A stretch of 37,090 nt of DNA from Eubacterium sp. (GCA_024684535.1 JAIKWQ010000083.1:1-37090), one strand, 5' to 3'; positions 18,287 to 28,002 are shown, counted from the first letter of the stretch. Made by a program: numbers and translations. Notes: a model not told the origin generated them from the sequence alone.

Positions 18287-20362
18287 TTATTTGTTCCTGC
18301 GCGTCATCAAGCTTCCAAGAATAAATCCTATGACAAGCGTCACGATACCGACAATAATCATACCGCCATAGTTGTTTCCTCCGAAAACCGTCCCTAAGAA
18401 CGAAGCCTTTTTCCCGTCATTAAACACCGGTTGAATTACCGAGTTTCTCGAACCTGCTTTTTCAGTAAACTCCGTTGATGACCCAAGTGACTTGCCTGAT
18501 TTGGACTGCCATTCGACGAAGTCACTTTTATTTTCATCCGGTATAATAAGTTTGATTTCGTAACCATCGGGCGCAAAAATAACCCTGACATCATCGTTGG
18601 TCGCGTGATACATAATCGTGTTTTTTTCATCCATTTCAAGAGTAAATAGATATATCTGACTCTGTCCGTAGCTGACTTCCGGATCAGAACAGTATGTCAT
18701 GCTTTTTCCTTTAAACTTCGCAACTATCTCGCCATTTTTATTTTTGACCTCACCGGCCACGCGGTCAGGATTTCCTACGGTAACACCTGTATCAAGTCTG
18801 CTATCCGTAATTTTTGATGCTCCTTCATAGAAACTGTCACTCTTTTTTATAAGTTCAAAAAGACTGTCTCCCACGTGCGGCGCAACAAGTGTTTTGATGT
18901 TTAACATGATTGTTCCGAGCGCGCGTAAACACATATTATCATCTTTATCTGTAGAATAATCCGCATGCAATATATCAAGCGCAAGATGCACGATTGTTTT
19001 TTTATTTGCTTTGAGCGTTTCATAACTTGTTGCAGTGAGCGTATCCTTGAGCGGCTTGTCCACCAGACTCCAAAGGCTGTCATAAAAATCATCTATTTCT
19101 TTCTGCTTACTGAAGTGTTTGTTTATCCCATCTTTCAAACACATCAAAAGATTAAATGCAATTGATACAACTTCTTTATTCTCCTTCAAGCTCTTTTTCA
19201 GTTTGGTTTCAAGAGTTTTTATCTGTTCTTTTGAAAGAGACGTTACAATTCCAACAACATTTGCAATAGCATTCTGCGCGGTAGTCTCCTCTATCTTCTT
19301 CTCCGCGTAGGATGCTCTGTCCGGGAATACCTTTTTAAATAATGTCTCAAAATACCCAAGGAAATCCTTTGTTTCATCGGATGCTCCCTCCACTTTCTTA
19401 TACGCGAGGATTGGATTCTTTTTCAACAGTGCATTCTCAACCGTCGCAGAAAGGTTTAAATATTTCTGATCAATTTTGTATGAATCTTTGATTGTCTCAA
19501 CCACTCCATAGTGTCCAAACCCGAGATAAGAAGGCACAAACCATGGAATAGGATCAGATGAGCTCTCCACACAATGAATATTATTATACTTTCCAAAAAG
19601 CTTTTCTGTTCCACAAATTCTTGGTGCCTCAAAACAGTATGCAAAAACCTTTGACTCCGTCATAGCCAAACCACTGACATCCTTTGCTACAAGCTCAGCA
19701 ACAGCTGCGCTCCTGGAGTAACCCGTAACCCAAAAGACAATATTTTTCTCATCTCTAAGATATGTTTGCACATAGTTCCCCGCAGTCGAAAGCACCTTGT
19801 TTGCGCTTGATTTGAAACCTTCCGCATCACCTGAGCTTCCTACCAGGAAGTTGTTTTCCCACTCTGCTTCGTATCCCAAACCGCGTATAGCTATGGGGAC
19901 GATAACCTTGTCACCGACCTTTTTGTGCGCGATTGCAAAAGCAATTGAATCTGATGTCGGCCTGCTCATATAATCCTTATTTACCGAAATATCAGTGTAA
20001 CCGGTATCCGTAAGTAGTTGTCTCACTCCAAGCGATTTTTCCGTATAATCCTTATCTCCGCCTCTATGAAGATTGCCTGCCGACAAAGCAAGACACAAAG
20101 ACATCGACGCCAGATGTTCATCATACTTTCCCGGATCTCCGTCAAAATATCCGTCACTGTAGAAAAATTGATCATATATGTCCTTGTTTTTATTATACGA
20201 AGGATACAAAAATTTTCCCGTAATTACAGACGAGTTTCCAACCTTTGTTTCCTCCGTGATCGCAGCATTTGCCGTACCGGCTATAAATCCCACCGGCATA
20301 GATAATGCGATAACAAGAAGCATAAAAATGCTCCATAACCTTTTAAATAATCTATTTTTCAT
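18287..20362 (-). CDS. Secreted, C-terminally membrane-anchored lipase class 3-like alpha/beta hydrolase
   Basis: Signal peptide; 'VFWVTGYSRSAAVAELVAKDVSG' nucleophile-elbow-like GxSxS; C-terminal 'GGMIIVGIVTLVIGFILGSLMTRRNK' TM anchor. Confidence 0.7.
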   Translation of the reverse strand: MKNRLFKRLWSIFMLLVIALSMPVGFIAGTANAAITEETKVGNSSVITGKFLYPSYNKNKDIYDQFFYSDGYFDGDPGKYDEHLASMSLCLALSAGNLHRGGDKDYTEKSLGVRQLLTDTGYTDISVNKDYMSRPTSDSIAFAIAHKKVGDKVIVPIAIRGLGYEAEWENNFLVGSSGDAEGFKSSANKVLSTAGNYVQTYLRDEKNIVFWVTGYSRSAAVAELVAKDVSGLAMTESKVFAYCFEAPRICGTEKLFGKYNNIHCVESSSDPIPWFVPSYLGFGHYGVVETIKDSYKIDQKYLNLSATVENALLKKNPILAYKKVEGASDETKDFLGYFETLFKKVFPDRASYAEKKIEETTAQNAIANVVGIVTSLSKEQIKTLETKLKKSLKENKEVVSIAFNLLMCLKDGINKHFSKQKEIDDFYDSLWSLVDKPLKDTLTATSYETLKANKKTIVHLALDILHADYSTDKDDNMCLRALGTIMLNIKTLVAPHVGDSLFELIKKSDSFYEGASKITDSRLDTGVTVGNPDRVAGEVKNKNGEIVAKFKGKSMTYCSDPEVSYGQSQIYLFTLEMDEKNTIMYHATNDDVRVIFAPDGYEIKLIIPDENKSDFVEWQSKSGKSLGSSTEFTEKAGSRNSVIQPVFNDGKKASFLGTVFGGNNYGGMIIVGIVTLVIGFILGSLMTRRNK

Positions 20363-20402
20363 CCCCTAAGCCTCCTTCATCTGAATAGTTGTCGTTTTCC
20401 AA

Positions 20403-21824
20403 TCATTGCGTAACAACCGATCTCGGCTGACCGTCAAGCCACGCTCTGATACTTTCTGCCACGTCACTTACGAGCCTTTTCCTGGCTTCAAGCGGAGCCC
20501 ACGCCATATGCGGTGTGAGTACAAGTTTTTCCTTTCCGTCATCTCCACTATGATTTTCCATATATTTCATAAGCGGACTGTCTGCGGGAAGCGGTTCTTT
20601 TTCATAGACATCCAATGCCGCACCTGCAATAAGTCCGTCTTCAATCGCCCTTACCAAATCCCCTTCCACAACGATCGGACCTCTACCGAGATTCAAAAAT
20701 ACACCGCCGGGCTTACATTTTTTAAATGCTTTATAATTCATAAGCCCACGCGTTTTTTCGTTCAAAGGCGCGTGACAGGAAATCACATCGCTTGTTGCCA
20801 AAAGTCTCTCGAAATCCAACTGTTTGTACGGCACATCATATGTGGAACCACTTGCGGAATAATAAACTACATCCATACCGAAAGCTGTTGCGACTTCCGC
20901 CACCCGACGCCCTATGGCACCGAGTCCTATGATTCCGAATCTTTTTCCGTTTAATTCGTGAAACTCTCTCCCCATATGCGTAAATGATTCCTGCGAAGAG
21001 TATTCGCCTGAATTTACATAGTTACTGTAATATCCAATCTTTTCCCAGAGGGACAAAAGCAATGCAAACGTATGCTGAACCACCGCTTCCGTCGAATACC
21101 CTCTTGAATTGGTAACTGTTATTCCTCGCGAAGTACAGTAATCTATATCGATATTGTTGTATCCCGTTGCAGCCTCGCAAATAAGTTTGATATTCTGCGC
21201 ATCTTTCATCACGCTCTCATCGATGATGCATTTGTTCGGCACAACTATAGTAGCATTTTTAATCCTCTCCGCAACTTTATCCTGCGGAGTATGGTCATAT
21301 GTTTTCAAATCTCCGAATTCGGAAAGCTCTTCAAAACTTACTCCGGCTGCATCCGCTTCCAAAACGACTATGGACATTTTTCCGACGGATGACGTATGTT
21401 TTTTCAGCTCACGACACAGATACTCATATCTGAGTTTTTTCTCTTCCTTGCTGAAATGGACCTCCCTGAACTGTTCAGGATTGTCCTCATACGACAGGAC
21501 TTCGTCTCCAAACTGTTCACTGGTCAGATCAAACACGTGACCGTCGACACAGTTGTAGCAATGATAATTCCCACCGGGTCTTAAGACTCCGTAAACTTCA
21601 CCGCCAAATATATCCTGTACCAGAAAAGCTGTCACTGAGCACTGGCCCAGCGTGATGTTTTCCTCACTCCACTCGGATCTGAGTCTCGGTGCGCATGAAT
21701 ACTCACACCAGATATTCAAAAGCACATCATATAGATCCTGCGGGGTAGCTATACCGGGATATTCATCGGAAACAGGAGGAACTGTCGCATCCTCCCATCC
21801 ATAAAACTTGTAAGTCTTTGACAT
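20403..21824 (-). CDS. YunG-like domain fused to D-isomer-specific 2-hydroxyacid dehydrogenase
   Basis: Residues 1-~144: 'LGQCSVTAFLVQDIFGGEVYGVLRPGGNYHCYNCVDGHVFDLTSEQF' (YunG-like). Residues ~150-473: 'GIIGLGAIGRRVAEVATAFGMDVVYY', 'LNLGRGPIVVEGDLVRAI', 'DVYEKEPLP', 'LTPHMAWAP' (dehydrogenase NAD motif, Arg/Glu/His catalytic residues). Confidence 0.88.
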   Translation of the reverse strand: MSKTYKFYGWEDATVPPVSDEYPGIATPQDLYDVLLNIWCEYSCAPRLRSEWSEENITLGQCSVTAFLVQDIFGGEVYGVLRPGGNYHCYNCVDGHVFDLTSEQFGDEVLSYEDNPEQFREVHFSKEEKKLRYEYLCRELKKHTSSVGKMSIVVLEADAAGVSFEELSEFGDLKTYDHTPQDKVAERIKNATIVVPNKCIIDESVMKDAQNIKLICEAATGYNNIDIDYCTSRGITVTNSRGYSTEAVVQHTFALLLSLWEKIGYYSNYVNSGEYSSQESFTHMGREFHELNGKRFGIIGLGAIGRRVAEVATAFGMDVVYYSASGSTYDVPYKQLDFERLLATSDVISCHAPLNEKTRGLMNYKAFKKCKPGGVFLNLGRGPIVVEGDLVRAIEDGLIAGAALDVYEKEPLPADSPLMKYMENHSGDDGKEKLVLTPHMAWAPLEARKRLVSDVAESIRAWLDGQPRSVVTQ

Positions 21825-21856
21825 TTTTTGTAGTCCTTTGTATGATTCCTTTGGTC

Positions 21857-21890
21857 AAAAAATCACCGGCGTGGTGAACCGGTGATTTTT
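21857..21890 (-). terminator. Rho-independent terminator-like hairpin
   Basis: Minus strand AAAAATCACCGG-TTCACCACG-CCGGTGATTTTTT, perfect 12-bp stem with U-tract (near-symmetrical, could act bidirectionally). Confidence 0.85.
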
Positions 21891-21909
21891 ATTTGTTGTT
21901 TGAAAAACA

Positions 21910-22323
21910 TCAGAGCTTCGAGATGTGTACTGACGACTTCACTCCTGAATCAAGCTCTATACTTGCGCTGAGCTTTCCTCCGAGATTAGTCTTGATACTT
22001 CCGGCAGACTTACCGTCCACCTCGAGCTCGTAGAGGGTGTCCTCATCCAATTCAACTGTAAATGACAGATCTCCGGGCGCCTCAACATCGAATGAAAGAT
22101 CATTTTTGTCACCTTTGAAATTTGTTACTGCAGACCCCGGTACTGATTCATACACCATAGAGCCATTGCGCTCAAGTCTGGTAATTTCTTTGAAGGTTTT
22201 GATCTTGTAAGTTGCGCCATCGTACGGAAAATCAGACTTTTTTGTCTTACTGTCCAATTCGTAGTTACCGAAGCTCAGAGAGCCGTCACCTTCCTCGCGG
22301 ATGAGTTCTTCTACTACACTCAT
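21910..22323 (-). CDS. Small uncharacterised soluble beta-rich protein
   Basis: 137-aa ORF with strong RBS (aaggagg) and own promoter; 'MSVVEELIREEGDGSLSFGNYELDSKTKKSDFPYDGATYKIKTFKEITRLERNG'. No signal peptide seen. Confidence 0.75.
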   Translation of the reverse strand: MSVVEELIREEGDGSLSFGNYELDSKTKKSDFPYDGATYKIKTFKEITRLERNGSMVYESVPGSAVTNFKGDKNDLSFDVEAPGDLSFTVELDEDTLYELEVDGKSAGSIKTNLGGKLSASIELDSGVKSSVHISKL

Positions 22324-22342
22324 ATGTGTCCTCCTTAAATAT

Positions 22343-22360
22343 GCGGCGATAAATCACCGC
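22343..22360 (-). promoter_or_regulatory. 5'UTR hairpin of the small beta-rich protein gene
   Basis: Minus strand GCGGTGA-TTTA-TCGCCGC, located between the predicted start site and the RBS. Confidence 0.5.
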
Positions 22361-22381
22361 CACGATAAATGTCCTGGTATC

Positions 22382-22410
22382 ATTATACAACATCCTTTTC
22401 GATTTATCAA
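22382..22410 (-). promoter_or_regulatory. Putative sigma-A promoter: TTGATA-N17-TATAAT
   Basis: Minus strand TTGATA AATCGAAAAGGATGTTG TATAAT, immediately downstream of the mntP stop. Confidence 0.75.
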
Positions 22411-22417
22411 ATGATTT

Positions 22418-22990
22418 TCAAAAAAATGTGATAGTAATTATCCCAAGGTGCTCAAGTAGAATTTTCAGACCAATCAGAATCAGAATTATCCCTCCTGCCA
22501 TCTCCGCTTTCGACTTAAACTTGGCGCCAAATATGCTTCCGACCCATATGCCTATTCCGGACAGAACAAAGGTTATGATTGCTATAAGTCCTGCAGACGG
22601 CAGGATGCTCACTTCCAAAAACGCAAAGGTCACTCCAACGGCCAACGCGTCTATGCTGGTTGCTATGGCAAGCAGCAGCATAGTTTTGAATCCGAAATCG
22701 TCATTTTGTTCCTCGTCTTTTCCATACGCTTCGTGAATCATACTGATTCCTATCAACAGAAGTAGAACAAACGCTATCCAGTGATCTATGCTTTCTATCA
22801 ATGATTTGAAATTCACGCCGAGCAGCCAACCTATGATTGGCATCAATCCCTGAAACCCTCCGAAGTAGATTCCTGCAAGGAGCACATGCTTTAGTTTTAT
22901 TTTTTCGACGCTCAATCCTTTGCATATGGATACCGCAAAGGCATCCATGCTGAGACCCACAGCTATCAAGCATAGCTCTAAAACAGACAT
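22418..22990 (-). CDS. mntP: MntP-family manganese efflux pump
   Basis: Two internal repeat motifs '[15 protein letters not shown]' and '[16 protein letters not shown]', six hydrophobic segments, 190 aa. Confidence 0.92.
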   Translation of the reverse strand: MSVLELCLIAVGLSMDAFAVSICKGLSVEKIKLKHVLLAGIYFGGFQGLMPIIGWLLGVNFKSLIESIDHWIAFVLLLLIGISMIHEAYGKDEEQNDDFGFKTMLLLAIATSIDALAVGVTFAFLEVSILPSAGLIAIITFVLSGIGIWVGSIFGAKFKSKAEMAGGIILILIGLKILLEHLGIITITFF

Positions 22991-23019
22991 TGTTTTCCCA
23001 ATCCTTTTTCAAAATAGTT

Positions 23020-23937
23020 TCAATCAAGTTTGATTCCGGCAAATGCGCTTGCGATTGTTCCTCCGTCATCTTCGTCGTGGTACTCAAGCGAATCATCTTC
23101 TTCATCATCAAGTTCCGGCGCCGCCATCTCGACAGCCTGCTTCATACTGAGCTTGATTTTCCCTTCTTCTACTGAAAGGATTTTCACTTTCACTCTGTCA
23201 CCGTACTTGACAACTTCTTTCGGTGATTTCAAAAATTTATCCGTTATTTCTGAAATATGCACAAGCCCGGTCAACTCGTCGCCTATGTCGACAAAACAAC
23301 CGTAAGGCTCTATTCTTACAACTTCGCCTTCGGTGATATAGCCTTTTTGCAAAGCGTTTATTTTTTTATCGTGTCTGGCAGCAGCAAGTTCTCTTTCAAC
23401 TTCCTTTGCCGAGAGAACAAGTTTATTTTTTTCTTCATCACATGTGATCACAACCACGTGAAGCTTCCTTCCGACGTACGGTTCCACGTCTTCGACATAT
23501 TCAAGCGCGAGTTGAGAGGCAGGAATGAACGCGCGCTGTCCTTCCACGTATGCTATCACGCCTCCGTTTACCGACGATTGCACTTTAACACTAAACACCT
23601 CGTGGTTATCCATAGCTTCTTTGAGCTTTTTCCATGCATCCTCCCTGACCGCTTCTTTTCGGGACAAAAGCACTCGCCCCTGACCGTCATCACTATCTAG
23701 AACTACGGCTGTTATGGCATCTCCGGTTCTAAGCTCATCCATTGCGTGAAAACTCGGATCATCACTGTATTCATCAGGGTAGATGACACCTTGCGAAAAA
23801 GTGTGAAGGTCCACCATGACTTCTTCTTCCTCGACGCTGATTATGGTTCCATGTATGATGTCACCTTCCTTGAATTTTCTCAATGAGGCATTTATTTCAT
23901 CCTCAAAATCTGCCATTGTTTCCATAGTTTCGCTCAT
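23020..23937 (-). CDS. S1 RNA-binding domain protein (ribosomal protein S1-like, about 3 S1 repeats)
   Basis: 'FKEGDIIHGTIISVEEEEVMVDLHTFSQGVIYPDEYS', 'FIPASQLALEYVEDVEPYVGRKLHVVVITCDEEKNKLVLSAKEV', 'GYITEGEVVRIEPYGCFVDIGDELTGLVHISEI'. Start at 23937 (ggaggggg-tt-ATG). Confidence 0.9.
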   Translation of the reverse strand: MSETMETMADFEDEINASLRKFKEGDIIHGTIISVEEEEVMVDLHTFSQGVIYPDEYSDDPSFHAMDELRTGDAITAVVLDSDDGQGRVLLSRKEAVREDAWKKLKEAMDNHEVFSVKVQSSVNGGVIAYVEGQRAFIPASQLALEYVEDVEPYVGRKLHVVVITCDEEKNKLVLSAKEVERELAAARHDKKINALQKGYITEGEVVRIEPYGCFVDIGDELTGLVHISEITDKFLKSPKEVVKYGDRVKVKILSVEEGKIKLSMKQAVEMAAPELDDEEDDSLEYHDEDDGGTIASAFAGIKLD

Positions 23938-23959
23938 AACCCCCTCCAATTATTTCAGA

Positions 23960-24430
23960 TTATATTTCAGCCTCCATCGCATAATAATAAGGCTTCATTC
24001 CGCATTTTTCATAGAATCTTTTTGCGCTTTGATTGCACTCCCATACGTGAAGTGTAACTCTGTCAAATGCATTTACTTTCGCATAATGTATCACTTCGTC
24101 ATACAATTCTTTTGCAAGTCCTTGCCCGCGCAAACTCTCATCCAGACAGATATCATCGATATACAATTCCGTATTATCTACGAGATTATTTTTGCCGAGA
24201 ATTCTTTTTATACAGCAAAACGCGTATCCCTGAACAACATCAGAGTCGTCCGTTCCGACAAAAACAGGCGTCGTCGGATCACATAGTATTTCCTCAAGCT
24301 GTTCTTCATTATACTTTGTTTTATCGTGTATAAATAAATCCGGCCGCCCATCGGCATGGACATTATTTACCTGCTTTAATAATTCAAGAATTCTCGGAAT
24401 ATCTTTTGCTTCTCCTCTTCTGATAATCAT
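23960..24430 (-). CDS. GNAT-family N-acetyltransferase
   Basis: 'MIIRRGEAKDIPRILELLKQV', 'LYIDDICLDESLRGQGLAKELYDEVIHYAK', 'WECNQSAKRFYEKCGMKPYYYAME'. TAATG overlap with upstream NUDIX gene. Confidence 0.9.
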   Translation of the reverse strand: MIIRRGEAKDIPRILELLKQVNNVHADGRPDLFIHDKTKYNEEQLEEILCDPTTPVFVGTDDSDVVQGYAFCCIKRILGKNNLVDNTELYIDDICLDESLRGQGLAKELYDEVIHYAKVNAFDRVTLHVWECNQSAKRFYEKCGMKPYYYAMEAEI

Positions 24431-24888
24431 TACTCCTCCACCGATGAAACAAGCTTGTTTCCCTCATATACTAATTTTAGAGAAAAGAACTCTTTTCCCT
24501 CAAGAAGCCACTTTAAAAAAATGCGATCTCCCTCCCAGAGATTTAGTTCCATAAGTTTATCTTTATCAACCCACTTCAGTTCTCCCTCATCACACTCAGA
24601 AAGCTCTCCTGTGAAGTCATCTGCTGTATACAAAAACATGTATTCAGTTTCCCACTCGTCTGAAATAAACGTGATGATTCCCCTCATTTTGTAGGATGTC
24701 AGGGTAAGCCCTGTTTCTTCTTTCACCTCCCTGAGCAGGCACTCTTCAGGCGATTCATTTTTCAAAAAATGTCCCCCCACGCCTATCCACTTTCCATGAT
24801 TTATATCCACGTCTTTTTTTACGCGGTGGAGCATGAGATATTTGTTATCTTTCTCGATATAACACAGTGTAGTTAATGATGATTTCAT
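24430..24888 (-). CDS. NUDIX hydrolase (MutT-like)
   Basis: Nudix box 'GHFLKNESPEECLLREVKEETGLTL'. Confidence 0.93.
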   Translation of the reverse strand: MKSSLTTLCYIEKDNKYLMLHRVKKDVDINHGKWIGVGGHFLKNESPEECLLREVKEETGLTLTSYKMRGIITFISDEWETEYMFLYTADDFTGELSECDEGELKWVDKDKLMELNLWEGDRIFLKWLLEGKEFFSLKLVYEGNKLVSSVEE

Positions 24889-24890
24889 AA

Positions 24891-25553
24891 TTATTTTTTC
24901 TCTATTTCTAATACCAGTTCACTCAGTTTTTTCGCCAGCACTTCATGCGCCTCAGGATCAAGATGAAGCGAATCAGTTTCTGAAGGTTTTATGTACTTGG
25001 CCGCATCAAAAAAAATGCGCCCATACTCATCTGCTACTCTGCGATACTCCGTTGGGAATTGCCTTGATCTTTCTATGGCATTTTCCAGAAAGCATCCATA
25101 GAAAACAGAGTGAGTTATTCCCTCGCCAATCTCAGGCGGTGAAACAAGGATAATCTCGGGTACATACCCCTGCTTTTCTCTTGTGAACTCAATGATTGTT
25201 TTTGCAAGCACTCCGGTCCTGTCAGCAATTTCAGCTGCACTCGCATGAAATACCTCTTTTAAATCATTGCTGCCCAGCATAAGTATCACGACATCAACCG
25301 GTTTATGCGAATTCAGACAAGGTTTCAGATAATCAAGGCCGTTTTTCCAACCCTCCAGCGGGTCGTCATAAATAGTGGTTCTTCCGTTGCAGCCTTCCTC
25401 TATCACACGATAGTTATCCCCCAAAAGCATCGCAAGACGTGAAGTCCACCTGACACCCTCAGGATATCTAAGTCCCGTTCTCGGGTCAAATCCATAGGTG
25501 TTGGAATCGCCATAGCATAGAACGTTAATTATTTCATTTTTTTGAGACATCAT
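24891..25553 (-). CDS. SGNH/GDSL-family hydrolase
   Basis: 'LCYGDSNTYGFDPRTG', 'EEGCNGRTT', 'LGSNDLKE', 'DSLHLDPEAH'. Start near 25553/25550 ([11 protein letters not shown]), overlapping the clpC 3' end; upstream extension of the ORF rejected. Confidence 0.88.
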   Translation of the reverse strand: MMSQKNEIINVLCYGDSNTYGFDPRTGLRYPEGVRWTSRLAMLLGDNYRVIEEGCNGRTTIYDDPLEGWKNGLDYLKPCLNSHKPVDVVILMLGSNDLKEVFHASAAEIADRTGVLAKTIIEFTREKQGYVPEIILVSPPEIGEGITHSVFYGCFLENAIERSRQFPTEYRRVADEYGRIFFDAAKYIKPSETDSLHLDPEAHEVLAKKLSELVLEIEKK

Positions 25554-28002
25554 TCCTCTCCAGTTCAACCTTCTTCCCAACAACCTTGGTAAATATCGCC
25601 TCGCCCCGGTGGATTTCGCCCGCAATCATACTCTCTGCAATCACGTCTTCCACCTCTCGCTGCAATGCGCGTCTGATAGGTCTTGCGCCGTAGTCTTTGT
25701 CAAAGCCTTTTTTCGCAACGAAATCTATCACATCGTCTGTGACAGTGAGAGAAATATCCGTCTGGTCTTTGACTCTGGTCTCAAGATTCTTCGCAAGTAT
25801 TCCTGTGATATCGTGGATATTTTCCTCCGAAAGCATATGAAATACTATCATCTCATCCACGCGGTTTATAAACTCAGGTTTGAAGATATGACGAACTTCT
25901 TCCATCACACCCTCTTTCATTTTTTTGTGGTCTTCTTCAGGCGTTGACGACGCTCCGAAGCCAAGATTTTTCGGAGAAATAATTCTGTTTGCTCCGGCAT
26001 TTGAAGTCATAATTATAATAGTATTTTTGAAGTCTACTTTTCTGCCATGTGAATCCGTAATATGTCCGTCTTCAAGCACCTGCAAAAGCATGTTGAACAC
26101 ATCCGGATGCGCTTTTTCTATCTCATCAAATAGTATTACTGAGTACGGTTTGTTTCTGACTTTCTCACTCAGCTGACCGCCCTCATCATATCCGACATAT
26201 CCAGGCGGCGATCCGATCATTTTTGATACACTTGCTTTTTCCATATATTCGGACATATCAATTCTGATCATATCCTTTTCCGAACCGAATACAGCCTCCG
26301 CAAGAGCCTTCGTAAGCTCTGTCTTTCCAACTCCCGTCGGACCCAAGAATAAAAATGAACCGATAGGTCTTTTCGGGTCTTTCATCCCCACGCGTCCTCT
26401 TCTGATTGCACGCGAAACAGCACTCACTGCCTCGTCCTGTCCAACCACGCGTTCATGAAGTATGCTCTCAAGTTTTTTCAGTCTTTCAAGCTCTGCTTCT
26501 TCAAGCTGCGAAACAGGTATATGGGTTCTTCTTGATACTACTTCAGCAACCTGTTTTTCGTATATCACTCGCTCTGCTTTTTTTGATTTTTTCTTAAGCT
26601 TATTTCTCTCTTTTTCAAGTTTTTCATCGTTTTCTTTTTCATGCTCACCGATTTCTATGGCAAGTTCTATATCGCCGTCTATCAGTGCCTGTTCCTTCTG
26701 CGCGTAGAGTTCAGCTTCTTTTTCCTCAAGCCCTTTCAGTTCATCGCTTTTTTTGATCACAGCCTGAAGATGAAATCTGGCCGCTGCCTCATCAAGCAGA
26801 TCTATCGCCTTGTCAGGTTGATATCTGTCATTGATATATCTGGTTGAAAATCTCACTGCGGCATCTATAGCTTCATCACTTATAGTTACCTCATGATAGT
26901 CTTCATAGAGTTTTCTCAGACCTTTCAGAATCTCTATGGTGTGCGCCTGCGTGGGTTCCTCTACCATAACTGACTGGAACCTTCTCTCGAGCGCAGCATC
27001 TTTCTCTATATGTTTTCTGTACTCCTCGGTTGTAGTAGCACCGATAACCTTGATCTCACCTCTTGCAAGAACAGGCTTCAGAATATTGGCAGCATCAAGT
27101 GATCCCTCTGCTCCACCTGCTCCTATCACCGTATGTAGCTCATCGATAAACAGAAGCACATTTCCGTCTTCTTTTGCTTCACTCAACGCTCTTTTAATCC
27201 TCTCCTCAAACTCGCCCCTGTACTTTGTCCCCGCAACCATTGCAGACAAATCAAGCGCAAGCACCTTTTTGCCCATCAAGCTTTCAGGTACTTCCTCTCC
27301 TACAATCCTTGTTGCAAGTTCCTCAGCTATAGCTGTTTTTCCAACTCCGGGTTCACCAATCAGACATGGGTTATTTTTGGTACGACGACTGAGGATTTCT
27401 ATCACGCTCTCAACCTCATCTTCGCGCCCTATAACGGGGTCTATTTTTCCTTCTCTCGCAAGTTGATTTAAGTCTCTCGCAAACTGGTCAAGCACCGGTG
27501 TCTGTGTGCTTTTCTTTTTGTACTTGGTACGTGTGGCAATCAGCTCATTTTTCGCCTGCGCGGGATCCATACCAAGCGTTGTCACGATATCCATATAGAT
27601 TTTTTGGATATTTGCGCCTGAGCTCAAAAGAATTTTGTATGCAACAGTGTTTATGTCCTTGAGAACTGCCATCAGCAGATGCTCGGTTCCGACTTCTTTC
27701 TCACCGAGCGCCTCCGCCTGCTTTCCTGCCGCAAGTATCGTCTCTTCGAGCTTCGGCGAAAGCGTGCTCTCCGCAGTGTCCATAAGCGCTGTATCAGCTC
27801 TGCCTATATAAGTCTCTATCTCATACCGGATGTCCTCTTTCTGAAGTTTATTCTCCTTCAGGATGGTCTGTGCCATCCCCGGCGCCGCACAGAGTCCGTA
27901 AAGCAGGTGCTCAGTCCCAATAACGGGATTCCCCATCTTCGCCGCGAATTTCGCCGCTTTCGTAATCACCTTCTCCGCTTCCGGTGTCATCTTTTTCCTC
28001 AT
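25534..28002 (-). CDS. clpC: ATP-dependent Clp protease ATP-binding subunit ClpC
   Basis: Two Clp_N repeats ('[11 protein letters not shown]', '[11 protein letters not shown]'), two AAA+ domains ('[15 protein letters not shown]', '[20 protein letters not shown]'), UVR-like coiled region between them. Start at 28002 (ggagg-ACTTGT-ATG). Confidence 0.96.
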   Translation of the reverse strand: MRKKMTPEAEKVITKAAKFAAKMGNPVIGTEHLLYGLCAAPGMAQTILKENKLQKEDIRYEIETYIGRADTALMDTAESTLSPKLEETILAAGKQAEALGEKEVGTEHLLMAVLKDINTVAYKILLSSGANIQKIYMDIVTTLGMDPAQAKNELIATRTKYKKKSTQTPVLDQFARDLNQLAREGKIDPVIGREDEVESVIEILSRRTKNNPCLIGEPGVGKTAIAEELATRIVGEEVPESLMGKKVLALDLSAMVAGTKYRGEFEERIKRALSEAKEDGNVLLFIDELHTVIGAGGAEGSLDAANILKPVLARGEIKVIGATTTEEYRKHIEKDAALERRFQSVMVEEPTQAHTIEILKGLRKLYEDYHEVTISDEAIDAAVRFSTRYINDRYQPDKAIDLLDEAAARFHLQAVIKKSDELKGLEEKEAELYAQKEQALIDGDIELAIEIGEHEKENDEKLEKERNKLKKKSKKAERVIYEKQVAEVVSRRTHIPVSQLEEAELERLKKLESILHERVVGQDEAVSAVSRAIRRGRVGMKDPKRPIGSFLFLGPTGVGKTELTKALAEAVFGSEKDMIRIDMSEYMEKASVSKMIGSPPGYVGYDEGGQLSEKVRNKPYSVILFDEIEKAHPDVFNMLLQVLEDGHITDSHGRKVDFKNTIIIMTSNAGANRIISPKNLGFGASSTPEEDHKKMKEGVMEEVRHIFKPEFINRVDEMIVFHMLSEENIHDITGILAKNLETRVKDQTDISLTVTDDVIDFVAKKGFDKDYGARPIRRALQREVEDVIAESMIAGEIHRGEAIFTKVVGKKVELERNDVSKK

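Noticed and set aside
22991-23019. Possible Mn2+ riboswitch (yybP-ykoY) in front of mntP
   Set aside because: Only 29 nt separate the S1 gene stop and mntP start, too short for that riboswitch.
22701-23111. 136-aa minus ORF overlapping mntP and the S1 gene
   Set aside because: Out-of-frame with two well-supported genes and without domain signal.
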